Source: Lachnospiraceae bacterium (GTDB lineage Bacteria; Bacillota; Clostridia; Lachnospirales; Lachnospiraceae). Taken from it: 64,000 bases of DNA. The first letter of the stretch is position 1, and each line of letters begins with the position of its first letter. Positions 8,995 to 18,203 of the stretch are shown here, piece by piece. The notes below the pieces were generated by a model. That model searched no databases, was not told the origin of the DNA, and saw only the letters and a list, made by a program, of their open reading frames with translations. A program made the position numbers and the translations under genes. The stretch spans positions 88,359 through 152,358 of the forward strand of contig JAAUZD010000015.1 of assembly GCA_014804785.1 (NCBI GenBank). The letters run 5' to 3'.

Positions 8995-9024
8995 TTGCAA
9001 ACGCACTTTGATTTGCGCTATACT
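8995..9024 (+). promoter_or_regulatory. Promoter of the LacI-family regulator
   Basis: On the plus strand the sequence reads TTGCAA, an 18-base spacer, then TATACT. The -10 ends 46 bases before the regulator ATG. Confidence 0.6.
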
Positions 9025-9070
9025 AGTCTTATTGTTCAAAGAGTATAAAACTAATACGGAAGAGACTATT

Positions 9071-10072
9071 ATGGCAAAAATAAAAGATATTGCCAACAAA
9101 CTTGGCATTTCCATCAGCACCGTTTCTAAAGGACTCAACGGTGCAAACGACATCAGTGAAGAACTTCGTCAGGCAGTGCTTGACACCGCAGTAGAAATGG
9201 GCTATACCACAAAAAAAATGAAAAAGGAAGCTCATAAAAAACTTTGTATTTTCATAGAAAATATGGAATATGAATCCCCCGAGCATTTCGGATACGATAT
9301 CATTCTCGGCTTCAGGCAGGCTGCCTATCGTGATAATTGGGATATCGACATTTTCCCCGTCACTCCTGCATTCCAACAAAAAGAAAAATATGATACCTAT
9401 ATGCTGAAAAAAGGATATTCAGGTGCATTTCTGGTGGGATTTGCCCTACAGGATGAATGGATGGCACAATTAGAGACCACGACCATTGCTACGGTTCTTT
9501 TTGATAATTATATCAAAAAAAACCCAAATGTAGCCTACATTGGGACAGACAGTTTAGAAGGTATCGATGCTGCTATTGACCATCTGGTCAGCCTGAATCA
9601 CAAAAAGATTGCTTTTTTGAACGGCTCTCTGCACTCCATGATTACCGAACAACGGCAGCAGGCATTTTATGACAGCATGGCAGCCCACAAGATTCCGGTA
9701 AATAAGGCCTTGGTTGCAAACGGATACTATGTTGCTGAATCCGCCAGTTATTTTGTTTCTTCATTTCTTTCAGAGGGGGCAACCGCTATTGTATGCGGCA
9801 ACGATCTGATTGCTTATGGTGTTATGAAGGAGTGTCAGGCGCGTGGATTCCGGGTTCCTGAAGACATCAGTGTCATTGGATTTGATGATCTTCCCCAATC
9901 CGCCCATTCCGTTCCGCCGCTCACTACGATTCGGCAGGAAAGGATTGAGCTTGGCAAATGCGGATATGCCGCACTGCACAGCTTAATGAATCACGTTTCC
10001 ATAAACAAAATGCTCCTGCGTCCTCAATTCATTCTCCGCGATTCCACCTCAAAAAAAAAGTACCGGTTCTGA
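9071..10072 (+). CDS. LacI-family transcriptional regulator of maltodextrin genes
   Basis: This 333-residue regulator has an N-terminal LacI helix-turn-helix reading KIKDIANKLGISISTVSKGLNG (shown in part), followed by a periplasmic-binding-protein-like effector domain. The C-terminal segment EDISVIGFDDLP and TTIRQE are standard for the family. The ATG at 9071 is chosen because the HTH begins immediately after it and GGAAG lies upstream. The open frame extends back to 8879 but that part overlaps the promoter. The gene is transcribed divergently from malQ, so a MalR-type role controlling malQ and the transporter is likely. The effector is unknown. The stop codon lies inside the downstream terminator hairpin. 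Confidence 0.93.
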   Translation: MAKIKDIANKLGISISTVSKGLNGANDISEELRQAVLDTAVEMGYTTKKMKKEAHKKLCIFIENMEYESPEHFGYDIILGFRQAAYRDNWDIDIFPVTPAFQQKEKYDTYMLKKGYSGAFLVGFALQDEWMAQLETTTIATVLFDNYIKKNPNVAYIGTDSLEGIDAAIDHLVSLNHKKIAFLNGSLHSMITEQRQQAFYDSMAAHKIPVNKALVANGYYVAESASYFVSSFLSEGATAIVCGNDLIAYGVMKECQARGFRVPEDISVIGFDDLPQSAHSVPPLTTIRQERIELGKCGYAALHSLMNHVSINKMLLRPQFILRDSTSKKKYRF

Positions 10073-10092
10073 AATAGAATCCGGTACTTTTT
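10055..10092. terminator. Bidirectional terminator shared by the LacI-type gene and tRNA-Trp
   Basis: AAAAAGTACCGG pairs with CCGGTACTTTTT, with extra TTCT/AGAA pairing inside. Both strands end in runs of T. The 5' arm overlaps the last codons of the regulator. It also lies 42 bases after the 3' end of the convergent tRNA gene. Confidence 0.9.
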
Positions 10093-10134
10093 ATTACAAT
10101 AAACTGGCTTACGAAGCGTGTCAGCGTTTGTTAG

Positions 10135-10205
10135 CAGGGGCAGTAGGAATCGAACCCACATCGACGGTTTTGGAGACCGCTGTTCTACCTTTGAACTATG
10201 CCCCT
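10135..10205 (-). tRNA. tRNA-Trp (anticodon CCA)
   Basis: On the minus strand the gene starts AGGGGCA, which pairs with TGCCCCT at the 3' end and is followed by discriminator G. The D-loop, the anticodon stem GCGGT/ACCGT with loop CTCCAAA (anticodon CCA), and the T-arm GTGGG-TTCGATT-CCTAC are all present. The 3' CCA is not encoded. The gene stands alone with its own promoter and terminator. Confidence 0.95.
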
Positions 10206-10234
10206 ATGCAGCAGCCCTAAAGCTGCCGAATGAT

Positions 10235-10264
10235 ATTATAACTTATCGCGCCACTATCTGTCAA
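10235..10264 (-). promoter_or_regulatory. Promoter of tRNA-Trp
   Basis: On the minus strand a perfect TTGACA (10259-10264), an 18-base spacer and a perfect TATAAT (10235-10240) lie 29 bases before the tRNA 5' end. This is the strongest sigma-A type promoter in the window. Confidence 0.85.
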
Positions 10265-10298
10265 TCTTTTTTATTCATGAAAATCATTTTTCTTTCTT

Positions 10299-11381
10299 TT
10301 AATATTGCAGGTAATCTCTGGTATCTTCCTCTATGATTTTACTGAATTCCTTTACTTCTTTGGATGGCTCATAGTCTTTTTCATCATAGAGAAGTTCATG
10401 AAGTCTGATTACATTTTCCTCCAGAGATGTGGAAACAACACATGAGCCCTCTGTTCCAATGGTTCCGCCATTCCGCATGCCTTCAAACGGGAAGCCATCA
10501 CTTTCCGTAACCTTAAAATCACCTATCATACCAAGAAGGGGAAGAAGCTGCTCCACATCCAGGGATGTCCTTACACTTGGCAGAACCCCATATATTGCAT
10601 CCGTCAGTTCTCCTAAAGAAGCTTTTTTCCCTTTTTCCATCATGGCAATCAATACGTCCCTCTGTCTCTGGGCACGCCTGAAATCATCTCCACCGCCATA
10701 GCGGATACGACAATATGCAGTAGCCTGCAGCCCATTGAGCGTCTGCCTGCCCGGATTTGTCACCGGCGTATAGTCAATGCCCATCTCCGCCGCCATTGTG
10801 CTTTGGTAATTGTTCAGGTGAATGATCTCTGTTTCCGTGAGATCCATCTCAATGCCGCCCAGAGCATCCACAGCTTTCATAAGTCCTTCAAATCCCACTG
10901 TAATGTAATCGGTTATGTACAAATCCGTATTCATGTTGATCATTCCGATTGCCTGCTCTGGTCCACCAAGAGCATACGCTTTATTACATTTTCCATAAGT
11001 ATCATTTCCCAGATTAAGATAAGTGTCTCTGTATATGGATATAAGCCGTATCTCATGGGTGTCCATATTTATGGAGCAGACCATGATGGTATCGCTTCTG
11101 TTTCCTCTCCCGAGACTGCCATCCCTGGCATCCACGCCAAAGAAGGCTACATTGAAAACACCGGTATATTTGCTTTCCCCGCTTCCCTGTTCTGTCTGCG
11201 CCGCCTTTTCTTTGACCTCTTCATTGACAGCAATGTCTTCTTCATTCAAGTTATCCTTTACTGCTCCGCCCTCTCTGTCTGTAGCACGCAGAGTAACGTA
11301 CAGAATGCCCGCCGCTGCCAACAACAAAATACCTTCCAAAATAAATAATGGAATATGCTTTATCCATTTCTTCTTATCCAT
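10299..11381 (-). CDS. LytR-CpsA-Psr (LCP) family cell-wall glycopolymer ligase
   Basis: This 360-residue protein has one N-terminal membrane helix (about residues 9-30), an acidic linker, then an LCP domain. Family landmarks are FFGVDARDG, RSDTIMVCSIN, the arginine-rich stretch LISIYRDTYL, and CRIRYGGGDDFRRAQRQRDVL. LCP enzymes attach teichoic-acid-like or capsular polymers to peptidoglycan on the outer face of the membrane. GAGG lies about six bases before the ATG. The substrate cannot be told from sequence. It stands between radA and tRNA-Trp as a probable single-gene unit. Confidence 0.9.
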   Translation of the reverse strand: MDKKKWIKHIPLFILEGILLLAAAGILYVTLRATDREGGAVKDNLNEEDIAVNEEVKEKAAQTEQGSGESKYTGVFNVAFFGVDARDGSLGRGNRSDTIMVCSINMDTHEIRLISIYRDTYLNLGNDTYGKCNKAYALGGPEQAIGMINMNTDLYITDYITVGFEGLMKAVDALGGIEMDLTETEIIHLNNYQSTMAAEMGIDYTPVTNPGRQTLNGLQATAYCRIRYGGGDDFRRAQRQRDVLIAMMEKGKKASLGELTDAIYGVLPSVRTSLDVEQLLPLLGMIGDFKVTESDGFPFEGMRNGGTIGTEGSCVVSTSLEENVIRLHELLYDEKDYEPSKEVKEFSKIIEEDTRDYLQY

Positions 11382-11503
11382 CTTTTTACCTCAATCTTTG
11401 CTCCCAATGGAAGCTTTTTTGACAAATTCTTGTTATATTTTACCATGAACCTTCCGATTTGAACATAACATTTTAATATTTTGTAAAATTTGTCATATTT
11501 TTG

Positions 11504-12871
11504 TCACAAAAGATTGATTGCTTCCTTCACGCTTTTTACGCCAATCACTTTAATACCTTCAATTTCTTTCACGCTTTCCATACACACGGACGGAATGACA
11601 CAGGTCGTAAATCCCAATTTCCTAGCTTCCTGAATCCTTGCCTGTATCATGCTCACACCGCGCACTTCACCGCTCAAACCAACTTCACCTACTGCAATCA
11701 TCTTATTATCAATCATTCTATTTTTAAAACTGGATACCACTGCCATAGCAATCCCCAGATCCACAGCAGGCTCCTGTATCTTGATTCCGCCTGCAATATT
11801 GACATAAGCATCACAATTTCCCAGAGATAACCCCAGCCGCTTTTCCAACACGGCAATCAGGAGATTTACTCTGTTAAAATCTGTTCCGATGGTCTGGCGC
11901 CTTGGAATTCCAAAGCTTGAATGGCATACAAGCGCCTGTATCTCAATCAGCATGGGGCGGGTTCCTTCCATGGAACAGACCACAATAGAACCGCTTGCAT
12001 CCTCTGGTTTTCCACTCAGCATAAATTCAGAAGGGTTAAGTACTTCCTTCAATCCCGATGTTTCCATTTCAAAAACCCCGATTTCATTGGTGGAACCAAA
12101 ACGGTTTTTGACTCCCCTAAGGATCCGGTAAGACGCATGTCGGTCTCCTTCAAAGTACAATACCGTGTCTACCATGTGTTCCAACACTCTCGGTCCCGCC
12201 ACAGTCCCCTCTTTGGTTACGTGCCCTACGATAAAAATAGAAATATTAAGTCCCTTTGCAAGCTGAAGAAGCACACTCGTTGCCTCCCTGACCTGTGAAA
12301 CGCTGCCTGGTGCCGAAGAAATGCTCTCCCGATACATGGTCTGAATAGAATCGATTACCACAACATCCGGACTTGTGCGGCGGATTGTCTCCTCAATTGC
12401 CTCTAAACTGGTTTCACACAGCAGTTTCAGATGTTCACTAAAATCTCCGATACGATTGGCACGTATTTTAATCTGCTTTAAGGATTCCTCACCGGACACA
12501 TAAAGCACTTTTCTATCATCCGCGGCAAGATTTCTGCATACCTGCAATAGCAGCGTTGATTTTCCAATCCCCGGATCTCCACCCACCAGCGTAAGCGAAC
12601 CTTTGACAAGACCGCCTCCCAGAACCCTGTCGAGCTCCTGCATATGGGTCTTTAGCCTGTCCTCTTCTTCCAGCGAAATTTCCATAAGCGAAGCTGGCTT
12701 ATTCTTTGTACCGCCTGATGTCACTGCGCTTTTCCCCTGCGTCCTTGTGACCACGCTTTCTTCTACAAACGTATTCCATTGCCTGCAGCCCGGACACTGC
12801 CCCATCCATTTGCTGGATTCATATCCGCACTCCTGACAGAAAAATACAGAAGTATTTTTCCCTTTTGCCAT
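11504..12871 (-). CDS. radA: DNA repair protein RadA
   Basis: This 455-residue RecA-like branch-migration ATPase has an N-terminal zinc finger (CQECGYESSKWMGQCPGC). Walker A is GDPGIGKST, and the RadA signature KNRFGS follows. A C-terminal Lon-protease-like domain carries GGIKIQEPAVDLG. The ATG at 12871 is chosen because the zinc finger starts right after and AAGGAG lies seven bases upstream. The open frame continues to 12925 without a ribosome site. Length and order match the family. RadA helps process recombination intermediates in the cytoplasm. Confidence 0.97.
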   Translation of the reverse strand: MAKGKNTSVFFCQECGYESSKWMGQCPGCRQWNTFVEESVVTRTQGKSAVTSGGTKNKPASLMEISLEEEDRLKTHMQELDRVLGGGLVKGSLTLVGGDPGIGKSTLLLQVCRNLAADDRKVLYVSGEESLKQIKIRANRIGDFSEHLKLLCETSLEAIEETIRRTSPDVVVIDSIQTMYRESISSAPGSVSQVREATSVLLQLAKGLNISIFIVGHVTKEGTVAGPRVLEHMVDTVLYFEGDRHASYRILRGVKNRFGSTNEIGVFEMETSGLKEVLNPSEFMLSGKPEDASGSIVVCSMEGTRPMLIEIQALVCHSSFGIPRRQTIGTDFNRVNLLIAVLEKRLGLSLGNCDAYVNIAGGIKIQEPAVDLGIAMAVVSSFKNRMIDNKMIAVGEVGLSGEVRGVSMIQARIQEARKLGFTTCVIPSVCMESVKEIEGIKVIGVKSVKEAINLL

Positions 12872-12915
12872 AAATCTGCTCCTTATTCCATCAATTAATA
12901 ATGTACCGTGCAAAA

Positions 12916-12953
12916 GCTGCTGCAAAACGATTGTAGTAACATTTTGCAGCAGC
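12916..12953 (-). terminator. Terminator after the 136-residue protein gene
   Basis: A perfect 12-bp stem, GCTGCTGCAAAA against TTTTGCAGCAGC, with a 14-base loop lies 28 bases after the stop at 12982. On the minus strand TTTT closes the stem; on the plus strand CTTTCTT follows. Confidence 0.75.
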
Positions 12954-12981
12954 CTTTCTTATTCTTATCTTTTTGAAACTT

Positions 12982-13392
12982 TTATTTGGTAATCGTAATA
13001 CTTACCTCCCCAGCCTGTGCAAGCAAAGCACTGATATTAAGCTTGCCGCTGAGATTCGTCTTCATTTTGCCAATACTTTGGGCATTGACAAAGACCTCAT
13101 ACTCCGTATCTTCTTTCAGACCTACGGTAATCTGCGCGTCCTCGTCACCTTCCACTTTGAAACTGATTTTATCCGCAGTCTCTTCAAATTGTGAAACGCT
13201 TGTTCCTGGTACCGATTCATAAACAAACATTCCGTTTCTCTCTAATCTGGTCATTGTTTTGTAGGTTTTAACCTTGTACAGATCTCCACAGTGCTCGAAA
13301 TCCTCCAATTTTGCCTTATCCTTAAGCATGTGATTGCCAAAACTGATGGTTCCATCTGCTTCCTTGCGAATTAATTCCTCTACAACAGCCAT
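12982..13392 (-). CDS. Small conserved Lachnospiraceae-type protein of unknown function
   Basis: This 136-residue acidic protein has no signal peptide or membrane segment. It begins MAVVEELIRKEADGTISFGN and contains a central GDLYKVKTYK and NGMFVYESVPGT. It looks like two small beta domains. I recall near-identical proteins in related gut anaerobes annotated as 'endosialidase', but the size and lack of catalytic motifs give no support for that name. AGGAGG lies ten bases before the ATG. It has its own terminator and appears monocistronic between clpC and radA. Confidence 0.8.
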   Translation of the reverse strand: MAVVEELIRKEADGTISFGNHMLKDKAKLEDFEHCGDLYKVKTYKTMTRLERNGMFVYESVPGTSVSQFEETADKISFKVEGDEDAQITVGLKEDTEYEVFVNAQSIGKMKTNLSGKLNISALLAQAGEVSITITK

Positions 13393-13503
13393 TGTCTTAT
13401 GTCCTCCTGCAATATGTCATTTATCTTCCCCGCTAGGTTAATGACAGTATAATATATTTTCTTATTTATATCTACCAGAAAAATTGTAAAAATCTCTTAA
13501 AAT

Positions 13504-15957
13504 TTATTGTTTCATTTTTACATCAAAGACTATCTGCTCTCTGCGGTAGCCTGCCGTCACAGTATCTCCTGCCTTTACCCTGCCTTTCAAGATTTCTTCG
13601 GCAAGCCTGTCCTCAACCACGCTTTGAATGGCCCTCTTTAAAGGCCTTGCCCCCATCTTATCATCCGCATATTTTGTGATAATGTGCTCCTTTAACGCAT
13701 TGCTTACAACAAGTTTCAGCTGCATCTGCTTTTTACATCTCTTTGCAAGATTATCACATAATAAATTGGTAATCTCATGCATTTCCTTTTTATCAAGCGG
13801 CTGAAATACCATGATTTCGTCTATACGATTGATGAATTCCGGCTTGAACAATTTCTTTACCTCTTCCATCACTCCGGCTTTCATTTTTTCGTAATCCTGC
13901 TCCTTTGTGCTTTCTGTGGAAAAGCCCAGATTCTTTGGTGCTATGATCCTCTGCGCACCGGCATTGGACGTCATAATGAGGATAGTATTTTTAAAGCTGA
14001 CTTTCCGCCCTTTGGAATCCGTGATATGTCCATCATCCAGCACTTGAAGCAGTACATTGAACACATCCGGATGTGCCTTTTCGATTTCATCAAATAGAAC
14101 CACTGAGTAAGGATTCTTTCTGATTTTTTCGCTGAGCTGTCCGCCCTCCTCAAAGCCTACATATCCCGGAGGTGAACCAATCATCTTTGACACGGAATGC
14201 CCTTCCATATATTCCGACATATCCACGCGGATCAAGGCATTTTCTGAACCAAACATAGCCTCCGCCAATGCCTTGCTAAGTTCCGTCTTTCCTACACCGG
14301 TAGGTCCAAGGAACAGGAAAGAGCCTATTGGTCTTCCCGGATCCTGAAGTCCGACCCTTCCTCTTCTGATTGCCCTTGACACAGCTAAAACCGCTTCCTT
14401 CTGCCCAATCACACGCTTATGCAGAACATTCTCTAATTTAAGTAGCCTTTCGCTTTCTTTTTCTGTCAGTTTCTTTACAGGAACCTTCGTCCATGAAGAA
14501 ACCACTTCCGCAATCTCATTTGCTCCTATGGAAAAATTATTTTCCGTCTGTTTCTGCCGGTTTCTTTCTTTTGCACGTTCGAACTTTCTAATCAGCTTTT
14601 CCTGCTCCTTACGAATCACGGATGCCCCTTGTAGATCCTGATTTTTAAGGCATTTCTCGATTTCTTCGTCAAGTTCATGGATACGCGAGAGCATTTCCTT
14701 CAGATTCTCCGGTGTATGCATGGCTTTCAGCCTGATTGCCGCTGCCGCCTCATCAATCAGATCAATAGCTTTATCCGGCAGGTTCCTGTCATTGATATAA
14801 CGCTCGGACAATTGCACGGCAGCCTGAATTGCTTCCTGAGTAATCGTGACCCTGTGATGCTCCTCATATTTAGGCGCGACTCCTTTTAAGATTTCCACTG
14901 CCTCTTCTATGGACGGCTCCTCCACATAAACGGACTGGAAACGCCTCTCCAAAGCGGCATCTTTTTCCACATATTTGTGATACTCCGCCACTGTGGTAGC
15001 TCCAATCAACTGTAGTTCGCCCCTTGCCAGAGAGGGCTTTAAAATGTTGGAAGCGTCAATCGCCCCTTCTGCCCCGCCTGCGCCGATGATCGTGTGCATT
15101 TCATCCAGAAAAAGGATGACATTTCCATCCTCCTGAACCTCACGGATAACCTTTTTGATTCTCTCTTCAAATTCACCACGATATTTGGATCCTGCCACCA
15201 TACCTGACAAATCCAACGTCAGAAGTCTCTTGTTCTGTACAGTAAAGGGTACCTCACCAGACACAATGCGAAGCGCCAATCCCTCCACTACAGCCGTTTT
15301 ACCTACCCCCGGTTCTCCAATCAGACAGGGATTGTTTTTGGTTCTACGGCTTAAGATTTCTATCACACGCTTAATCTCATTCTCTCTTCCAACCACCGGA
15401 TCCAATTTCCCCGCAGCGGCAAGCGCCGTCAAGTCTCTGCTGTACTGCTCCAGAGTGGATGTCTGTTTATTTTTCCGGTTCTGCTTCTTTCCCAGATCCT
15501 CCTTGTAAAGGTTCCCATCCTCCCCCATGGCAATCAGCGTATCCACATAAAGCTTCTGTATAGATATGCCAAGTGTATTGAGCAGGCGTACCGCCACATT
15601 TTCTCCTTCTTTCAAAAGGGCAAGAAGAATATGCTCTGTTCCGGTTTTTTCCGCTCCGAACCGGTCTGCCTGCCTATGGGCCTCTTCCAGCACTGCACCG
15701 GCTCTGGGAGATATACCTTCCCGATCCTTTGTTGAAACCGCTGCCTCAGGCATGATCAGTTCCTGTATCATCTCTATGATTTTATCTTCGTCAGCTCCAT
15801 TTTCTTTTAGAACCTTGAATGCCGCTCCTGTACCTTCTTTCAATAAACCTACCAGAATATGCTCTGTGCCTACATAACCTGCGCGCATTCTGGATGCTGT
15901 CTTCTCTGCAAGTGACAATGCTGTTTTCGCTTTATCCGTAAAACCACCTGACTGCAT
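13504..15957 (-). CDS. clpC: ATP-dependent Clp protease ATP-binding subunit ClpC
   Basis: This 817-residue AAA+ unfoldase delivers proteins to ClpP. It has two Clp-N repeats (starting [13 protein letters not shown] and [17 protein letters not shown]), a first ATPase with GEPGVGKTA, a UVR-like middle segment ([13 protein letters not shown]), and a second ATPase with GPTGVGKTE. It ends with the ClpB-D2-type C-terminal domain. The ATG at 15957 is chosen because it begins the N-domain and GGAGGAG lies six bases upstream. The upstream GntR gene ends at 15959, one base away, so the two are translationally coupled. The usual Firmicute partners ctsR, mcsA and mcsB are absent here. Confidence 0.97.
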   Translation of the reverse strand: MQSGGFTDKAKTALSLAEKTASRMRAGYVGTEHILVGLLKEGTGAAFKVLKENGADEDKIIEMIQELIMPEAAVSTKDREGISPRAGAVLEEAHRQADRFGAEKTGTEHILLALLKEGENVAVRLLNTLGISIQKLYVDTLIAMGEDGNLYKEDLGKKQNRKNKQTSTLEQYSRDLTALAAAGKLDPVVGRENEIKRVIEILSRRTKNNPCLIGEPGVGKTAVVEGLALRIVSGEVPFTVQNKRLLTLDLSGMVAGSKYRGEFEERIKKVIREVQEDGNVILFLDEMHTIIGAGGAEGAIDASNILKPSLARGELQLIGATTVAEYHKYVEKDAALERRFQSVYVEEPSIEEAVEILKGVAPKYEEHHRVTITQEAIQAAVQLSERYINDRNLPDKAIDLIDEAAAAIRLKAMHTPENLKEMLSRIHELDEEIEKCLKNQDLQGASVIRKEQEKLIRKFERAKERNRQKQTENNFSIGANEIAEVVSSWTKVPVKKLTEKESERLLKLENVLHKRVIGQKEAVLAVSRAIRRGRVGLQDPGRPIGSFLFLGPTGVGKTELSKALAEAMFGSENALIRVDMSEYMEGHSVSKMIGSPPGYVGFEEGGQLSEKIRKNPYSVVLFDEIEKAHPDVFNVLLQVLDDGHITDSKGRKVSFKNTILIMTSNAGAQRIIAPKNLGFSTESTKEQDYEKMKAGVMEEVKKLFKPEFINRIDEIMVFQPLDKKEMHEITNLLCDNLAKRCKKQMQLKLVVSNALKEHIITKYADDKMGARPLKRAIQSVVEDRLAEEILKGRVKAGDTVTAGYRREQIVFDVKMKQ

Positions 15958-15958
15958 G

Positions 15959-16333
15959 TTAGACTCCTCCAAATTCTTCATATATTTCATCAACCATCCG
16001 GTGTACTTCTTCTTTGGAAATTCCTTTGCAGATTCCCTTGGCAAGACTGCCCCTCAGTTCTTCCTCCATCTTCCCGAGAGCCTGCAGTCTGTTGATATCC
16101 AGCGCTATCACCGCCCCTTTTCTTCTGTCTACCTTCACAAAGCCTTCCTGCTTAAGCACTGTATAGGCTTTATTTACAGTATGCATATTAATACCAATAT
16201 CATCTGCCAGCTGCCTTACGGAAGGAAGGGCATCTCCCTCCTGGAATTTTGAAGTTGCAATTCCAAGTATGATCTGGTTTCTAAGCTGCAGATAAAGCGC
16301 TTCTTCACTGTTAAAATCAATCTCTATCATCAT
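15959..16333 (-). CDS. GntR-family (YtrA-type) transcriptional regulator
   Basis: This short regulator of about 124 residues has a winged-HTH of the GntR type near the N-terminus: LYLQLRNQIILGI, then LPSVRQLADDIGINMHTVNKAY. A short C-terminal tail of about 45 residues follows, with no effector domain, as in the YtrA subfamily. The ATG at 16333 is preferred over the upstream TTG at 16360 because AGGAAAGG precedes it, although an adjacent ATG at 16330 is equally possible. The gene directly precedes clpC with one base between. An 11-bp inverted repeat at 16360..16385 lies 27 bases upstream and could be its own operator. It may stand in for CtsR, but that is inference. Confidence 0.9.
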   Translation of the reverse strand: MMIEIDFNSEEALYLQLRNQIILGIATSKFQEGDALPSVRQLADDIGINMHTVNKAYTVLKQEGFVKVDRRKGAVIALDINRLQALGKMEEELRGSLAKGICKGISKEEVHRMVDEIYEEFGGV

Positions 16334-16359
16334 GATATGCACGCCCTTTCCTGCACACA

Positions 16360-16385
16360 AGAGGAATAGCGTCCGCTATCCCTCT
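16360..16385. promoter_or_regulatory. Inverted repeat between the SH3 protein gene and the GntR gene
   Basis: AGAGGAATAGC-N4-GCTATCCCTCT forms 11-base arms with one G-T mismatch. It lies nine bases after the SH3 gene stop and 27 bases before the GntR ATG. No T-run follows on the minus strand, so it may be a weak terminator, an operator for the GntR protein, or both. Confidence 0.5.
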
Positions 16386-16393
16386 CATGTATC

Positions 16394-17707
16394 TTACAGA
16401 TCTTTATCGTCCATGTTTAAAAATTCAAATTCAAATTCATCATCGTCTATCAGAAAATTCTGGGGTTTTCTGGATGCAGTTTTCTTTTGCGGTTCTTTTC
16501 TCTCCGCTGCATGGAGTTCCTTTTCTTCCCTTGCCTTAGGCTGTCCAGATTTTTCCCTAGGCTTTGCCGGTCTCTCATATTCGTCAGATGGCGCCACTCT
16601 CTTCTTTCTGGCAGGTACCGGTGCCGACTCTTCTTCTTCCGCTACCCGTCTTCTGACCTTCTTCCGAACGGGTTCAGGTTCTTCCTCCTCTTCCTCCTCT
16701 TCCTCCTCATCCTCATAATCTTCATAATAAAGACTTCTGATTTTAAATAAGAGAACTGTGATTACAATGAATAGAAGTACAATCACAACCGCCAGGATGA
16801 TGATGACGATTTTTTCCTTATCCAGCTGATCCTGAAGTTTCTGATTATTTTCTCTTCCCGTCTCCGAAGCATTTAACAGTTCCGACACTTTTATCATGCT
16901 TTCACCATCAGGAAGATAAAGATAATAATCCTGCTCACCCGCACTATTTGCCGTATAAACAACCTTATAATCATTATGTTCCTCATCAGGCGTCGGTGCT
17001 TCGCTACCCTCCTCGGGCGCTGCCCCTGCATCCTCCGGATTTTCACCTTGGGAAGGATCCTGATCTTCACCTTCGCCGGAGCCTTCTGTACCAGTATCTG
17101 CCGATGTGTCTCCGGCACCCATTGTGATCAGATCCGACCTTACATATCCTTCTACCGTTTTATTGTTGTAGCTGCAGGTCACCTGATACCACTTATTTCC
17201 TGCACTGTCAGTAGCTTCACCAATTAAGGTAATCGGCGTGCCGCCCGGCAGAGATGCAACTACACTGTGCTGGGTAGACGCACCGGAACGTACATTGGCA
17301 TTATTACCCGATTTAACGACCGCCTGCTGTTCTCCAATGGAGGTCGGTACCGTTTCAGCAGGCTGGCTCCCGGTCTGGGTGCTCCCTGAAGAAGTCTGGG
17401 TACTTACTTCAATTTTCTCGCTGGTTTGTACAAGATCACTTCGGATATATCCGTATCCGCCGTCTGCTACCGACACTTTATACCAGACCGTTCCCGAGCT
17501 GTCCTTTACAGCCTCGAGAATATCAATCGTCTTTCCTTTTACCGTACTGCCCACAACCTCACTGTCTGTGCTGGCACTGGCACGAATTTTGGCAGTCTCG
17601 GCAGTCACCTTGCCTTCGGCTGCCAGACTTGAAAATGCATTTCCGCAAAAAACCGCCGCCATCACTGCAAGACCGGCTATCCCTTTTACTATACTTAACT
17701 TCTTCAC
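16394..17707 (-). CDS. Exported SH3b-domain membrane protein with acidic/basic cytoplasmic tail
   Basis: This 437-residue protein has a signal peptide ending near AFSSLAAEG. Two bacterial SH3 domains follow: GKVTAETAKIRASASTDSEV at about 32-95 and GNNANVRSGASTQHSV at about 134-195, each ending in GYVRSDL or GYIRSDL. Then come a Ser/Gly/Glu/Pro-rich linker, a segment near YYLYLPDGESMIKVSELL, and a coiled stretch. A transmembrane helix at about 295-325 (IVIIILAVVIVLLFIVITVLLF) has only 20 of its residues clearly hydrophobic. A very acidic poly-Glu run and a Lys/Arg-rich C-terminal tail complete it. SH3b domains usually bind peptidoglycan, so this may link wall and membrane. The function is unknown. 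Confidence 0.8.
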   Translation of the reverse strand: MKKLSIVKGIAGLAVMAAVFCGNAFSSLAAEGKVTAETAKIRASASTDSEVVGSTVKGKTIDILEAVKDSSGTVWYKVSVADGGYGYIRSDLVQTSEKIEVSTQTSSGSTQTGSQPAETVPTSIGEQQAVVKSGNNANVRSGASTQHSVVASLPGGTPITLIGEATDSAGNKWYQVTCSYNNKTVEGYVRSDLITMGAGDTSADTGTEGSGEGEDQDPSQGENPEDAGAAPEEGSEAPTPDEEHNDYKVVYTANSAGEQDYYLYLPDGESMIKVSELLNASETGRENNQKLQDQLDKEKIVIIILAVVIVLLFIVITVLLFKIRSLYYEDYEDEEEEEEEEEEPEPVRKKVRRRVAEEEESAPVPARKKRVAPSDEYERPAKPREKSGQPKAREEKELHAAERKEPQKKTASRKPQNFLIDDDEFEFEFLNMDDKDL

Positions 17708-17719
17708 TTTAACTCTCCT

Positions 17720-18187
17720 TTATTTGTCTCTCGTATATCGTTTGCTTCCACGCTCTGAATGACTGCTTTCTCCATAACCAGACATTCCCTTGTTGCGTTC
17801 CGCACGGACGCGCTCTTCCACCTGTCTATGATACTTTTCCTCGCATTTAGGACACATCCGTCCGCTGTTGATTTTTTCTCCGCACATTTCGCATCTGAGA
17901 TAACCGCCCTTATTGTCAATGATCTCAAAGCGCTTTTCTTTAATCATATCTCTGATAGTTTTGTGGGAAACGCCTGTAAAATCCGAAATTTCCGCTACAT
18001 TGGCGCCTCTGTGCTTTTCCAGATAATTACGCACCTTTCCATAATCATCATATTCCGCCTCACCGCATTCTTCACATATGTATTCTCCAATCCCCTGATA
18101 TACCAAAACGCCTCCACATTTCTGGCACAGGGTCGGTCTATGCAGATCATTTGATGTTAGTAATTTCTCCATCCTTCTATCCATCAC
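17720..18187 (-). CDS. Zinc-ribbon/HTH protein related to the flagellar-operon protein YvyF
   Basis: This 155-residue protein has an N-terminal zinc ribbon (CQKCG...CEECG). A central HTH-like segment follows (RNYLEKHRGANVAEISDFTG and SHKTIRDMIKEKRFEI). A second zinc ribbon (CEMCGEKINSGRMCPKCEEKY) and a basic, disordered tail complete it. The order ribbon-HTH resembles the YvyF (TIGR03826) family found in flagellar operons, though no flagellar genes adjoin here. Either the GTG at 18187 or the ATG at 18184 could be the start, with GGGAG upstream. It follows purD closely and precedes the SH3 gene by 12 bases, so it may be co-transcribed with the purine genes. Confidence 0.75.
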   Translation of the reverse strand: MMDRRMEKLLTSNDLHRPTLCQKCGGVLVYQGIGEYICEECGEAEYDDYGKVRNYLEKHRGANVAEISDFTGVSHKTIRDMIKEKRFEIIDNKGGYLRCEMCGEKINSGRMCPKCEEKYHRQVEERVRAERNKGMSGYGESSHSERGSKRYTRDK

Positions 18188-18203
18188 TCATTACTCCCCT
18201 GCT

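Noticed and set aside
8879-9070. 64-codon N-terminal extension of the LacI-type regulator
   Set aside because: It covers the promoter and is hydrophobic and unlike the family. The HTH begins right after the ATG at 9071.
12982-13392. Call of endosialidase
   Set aside because: No catalytic motif, and the protein is far too small; the name appears only to be inherited annotation.
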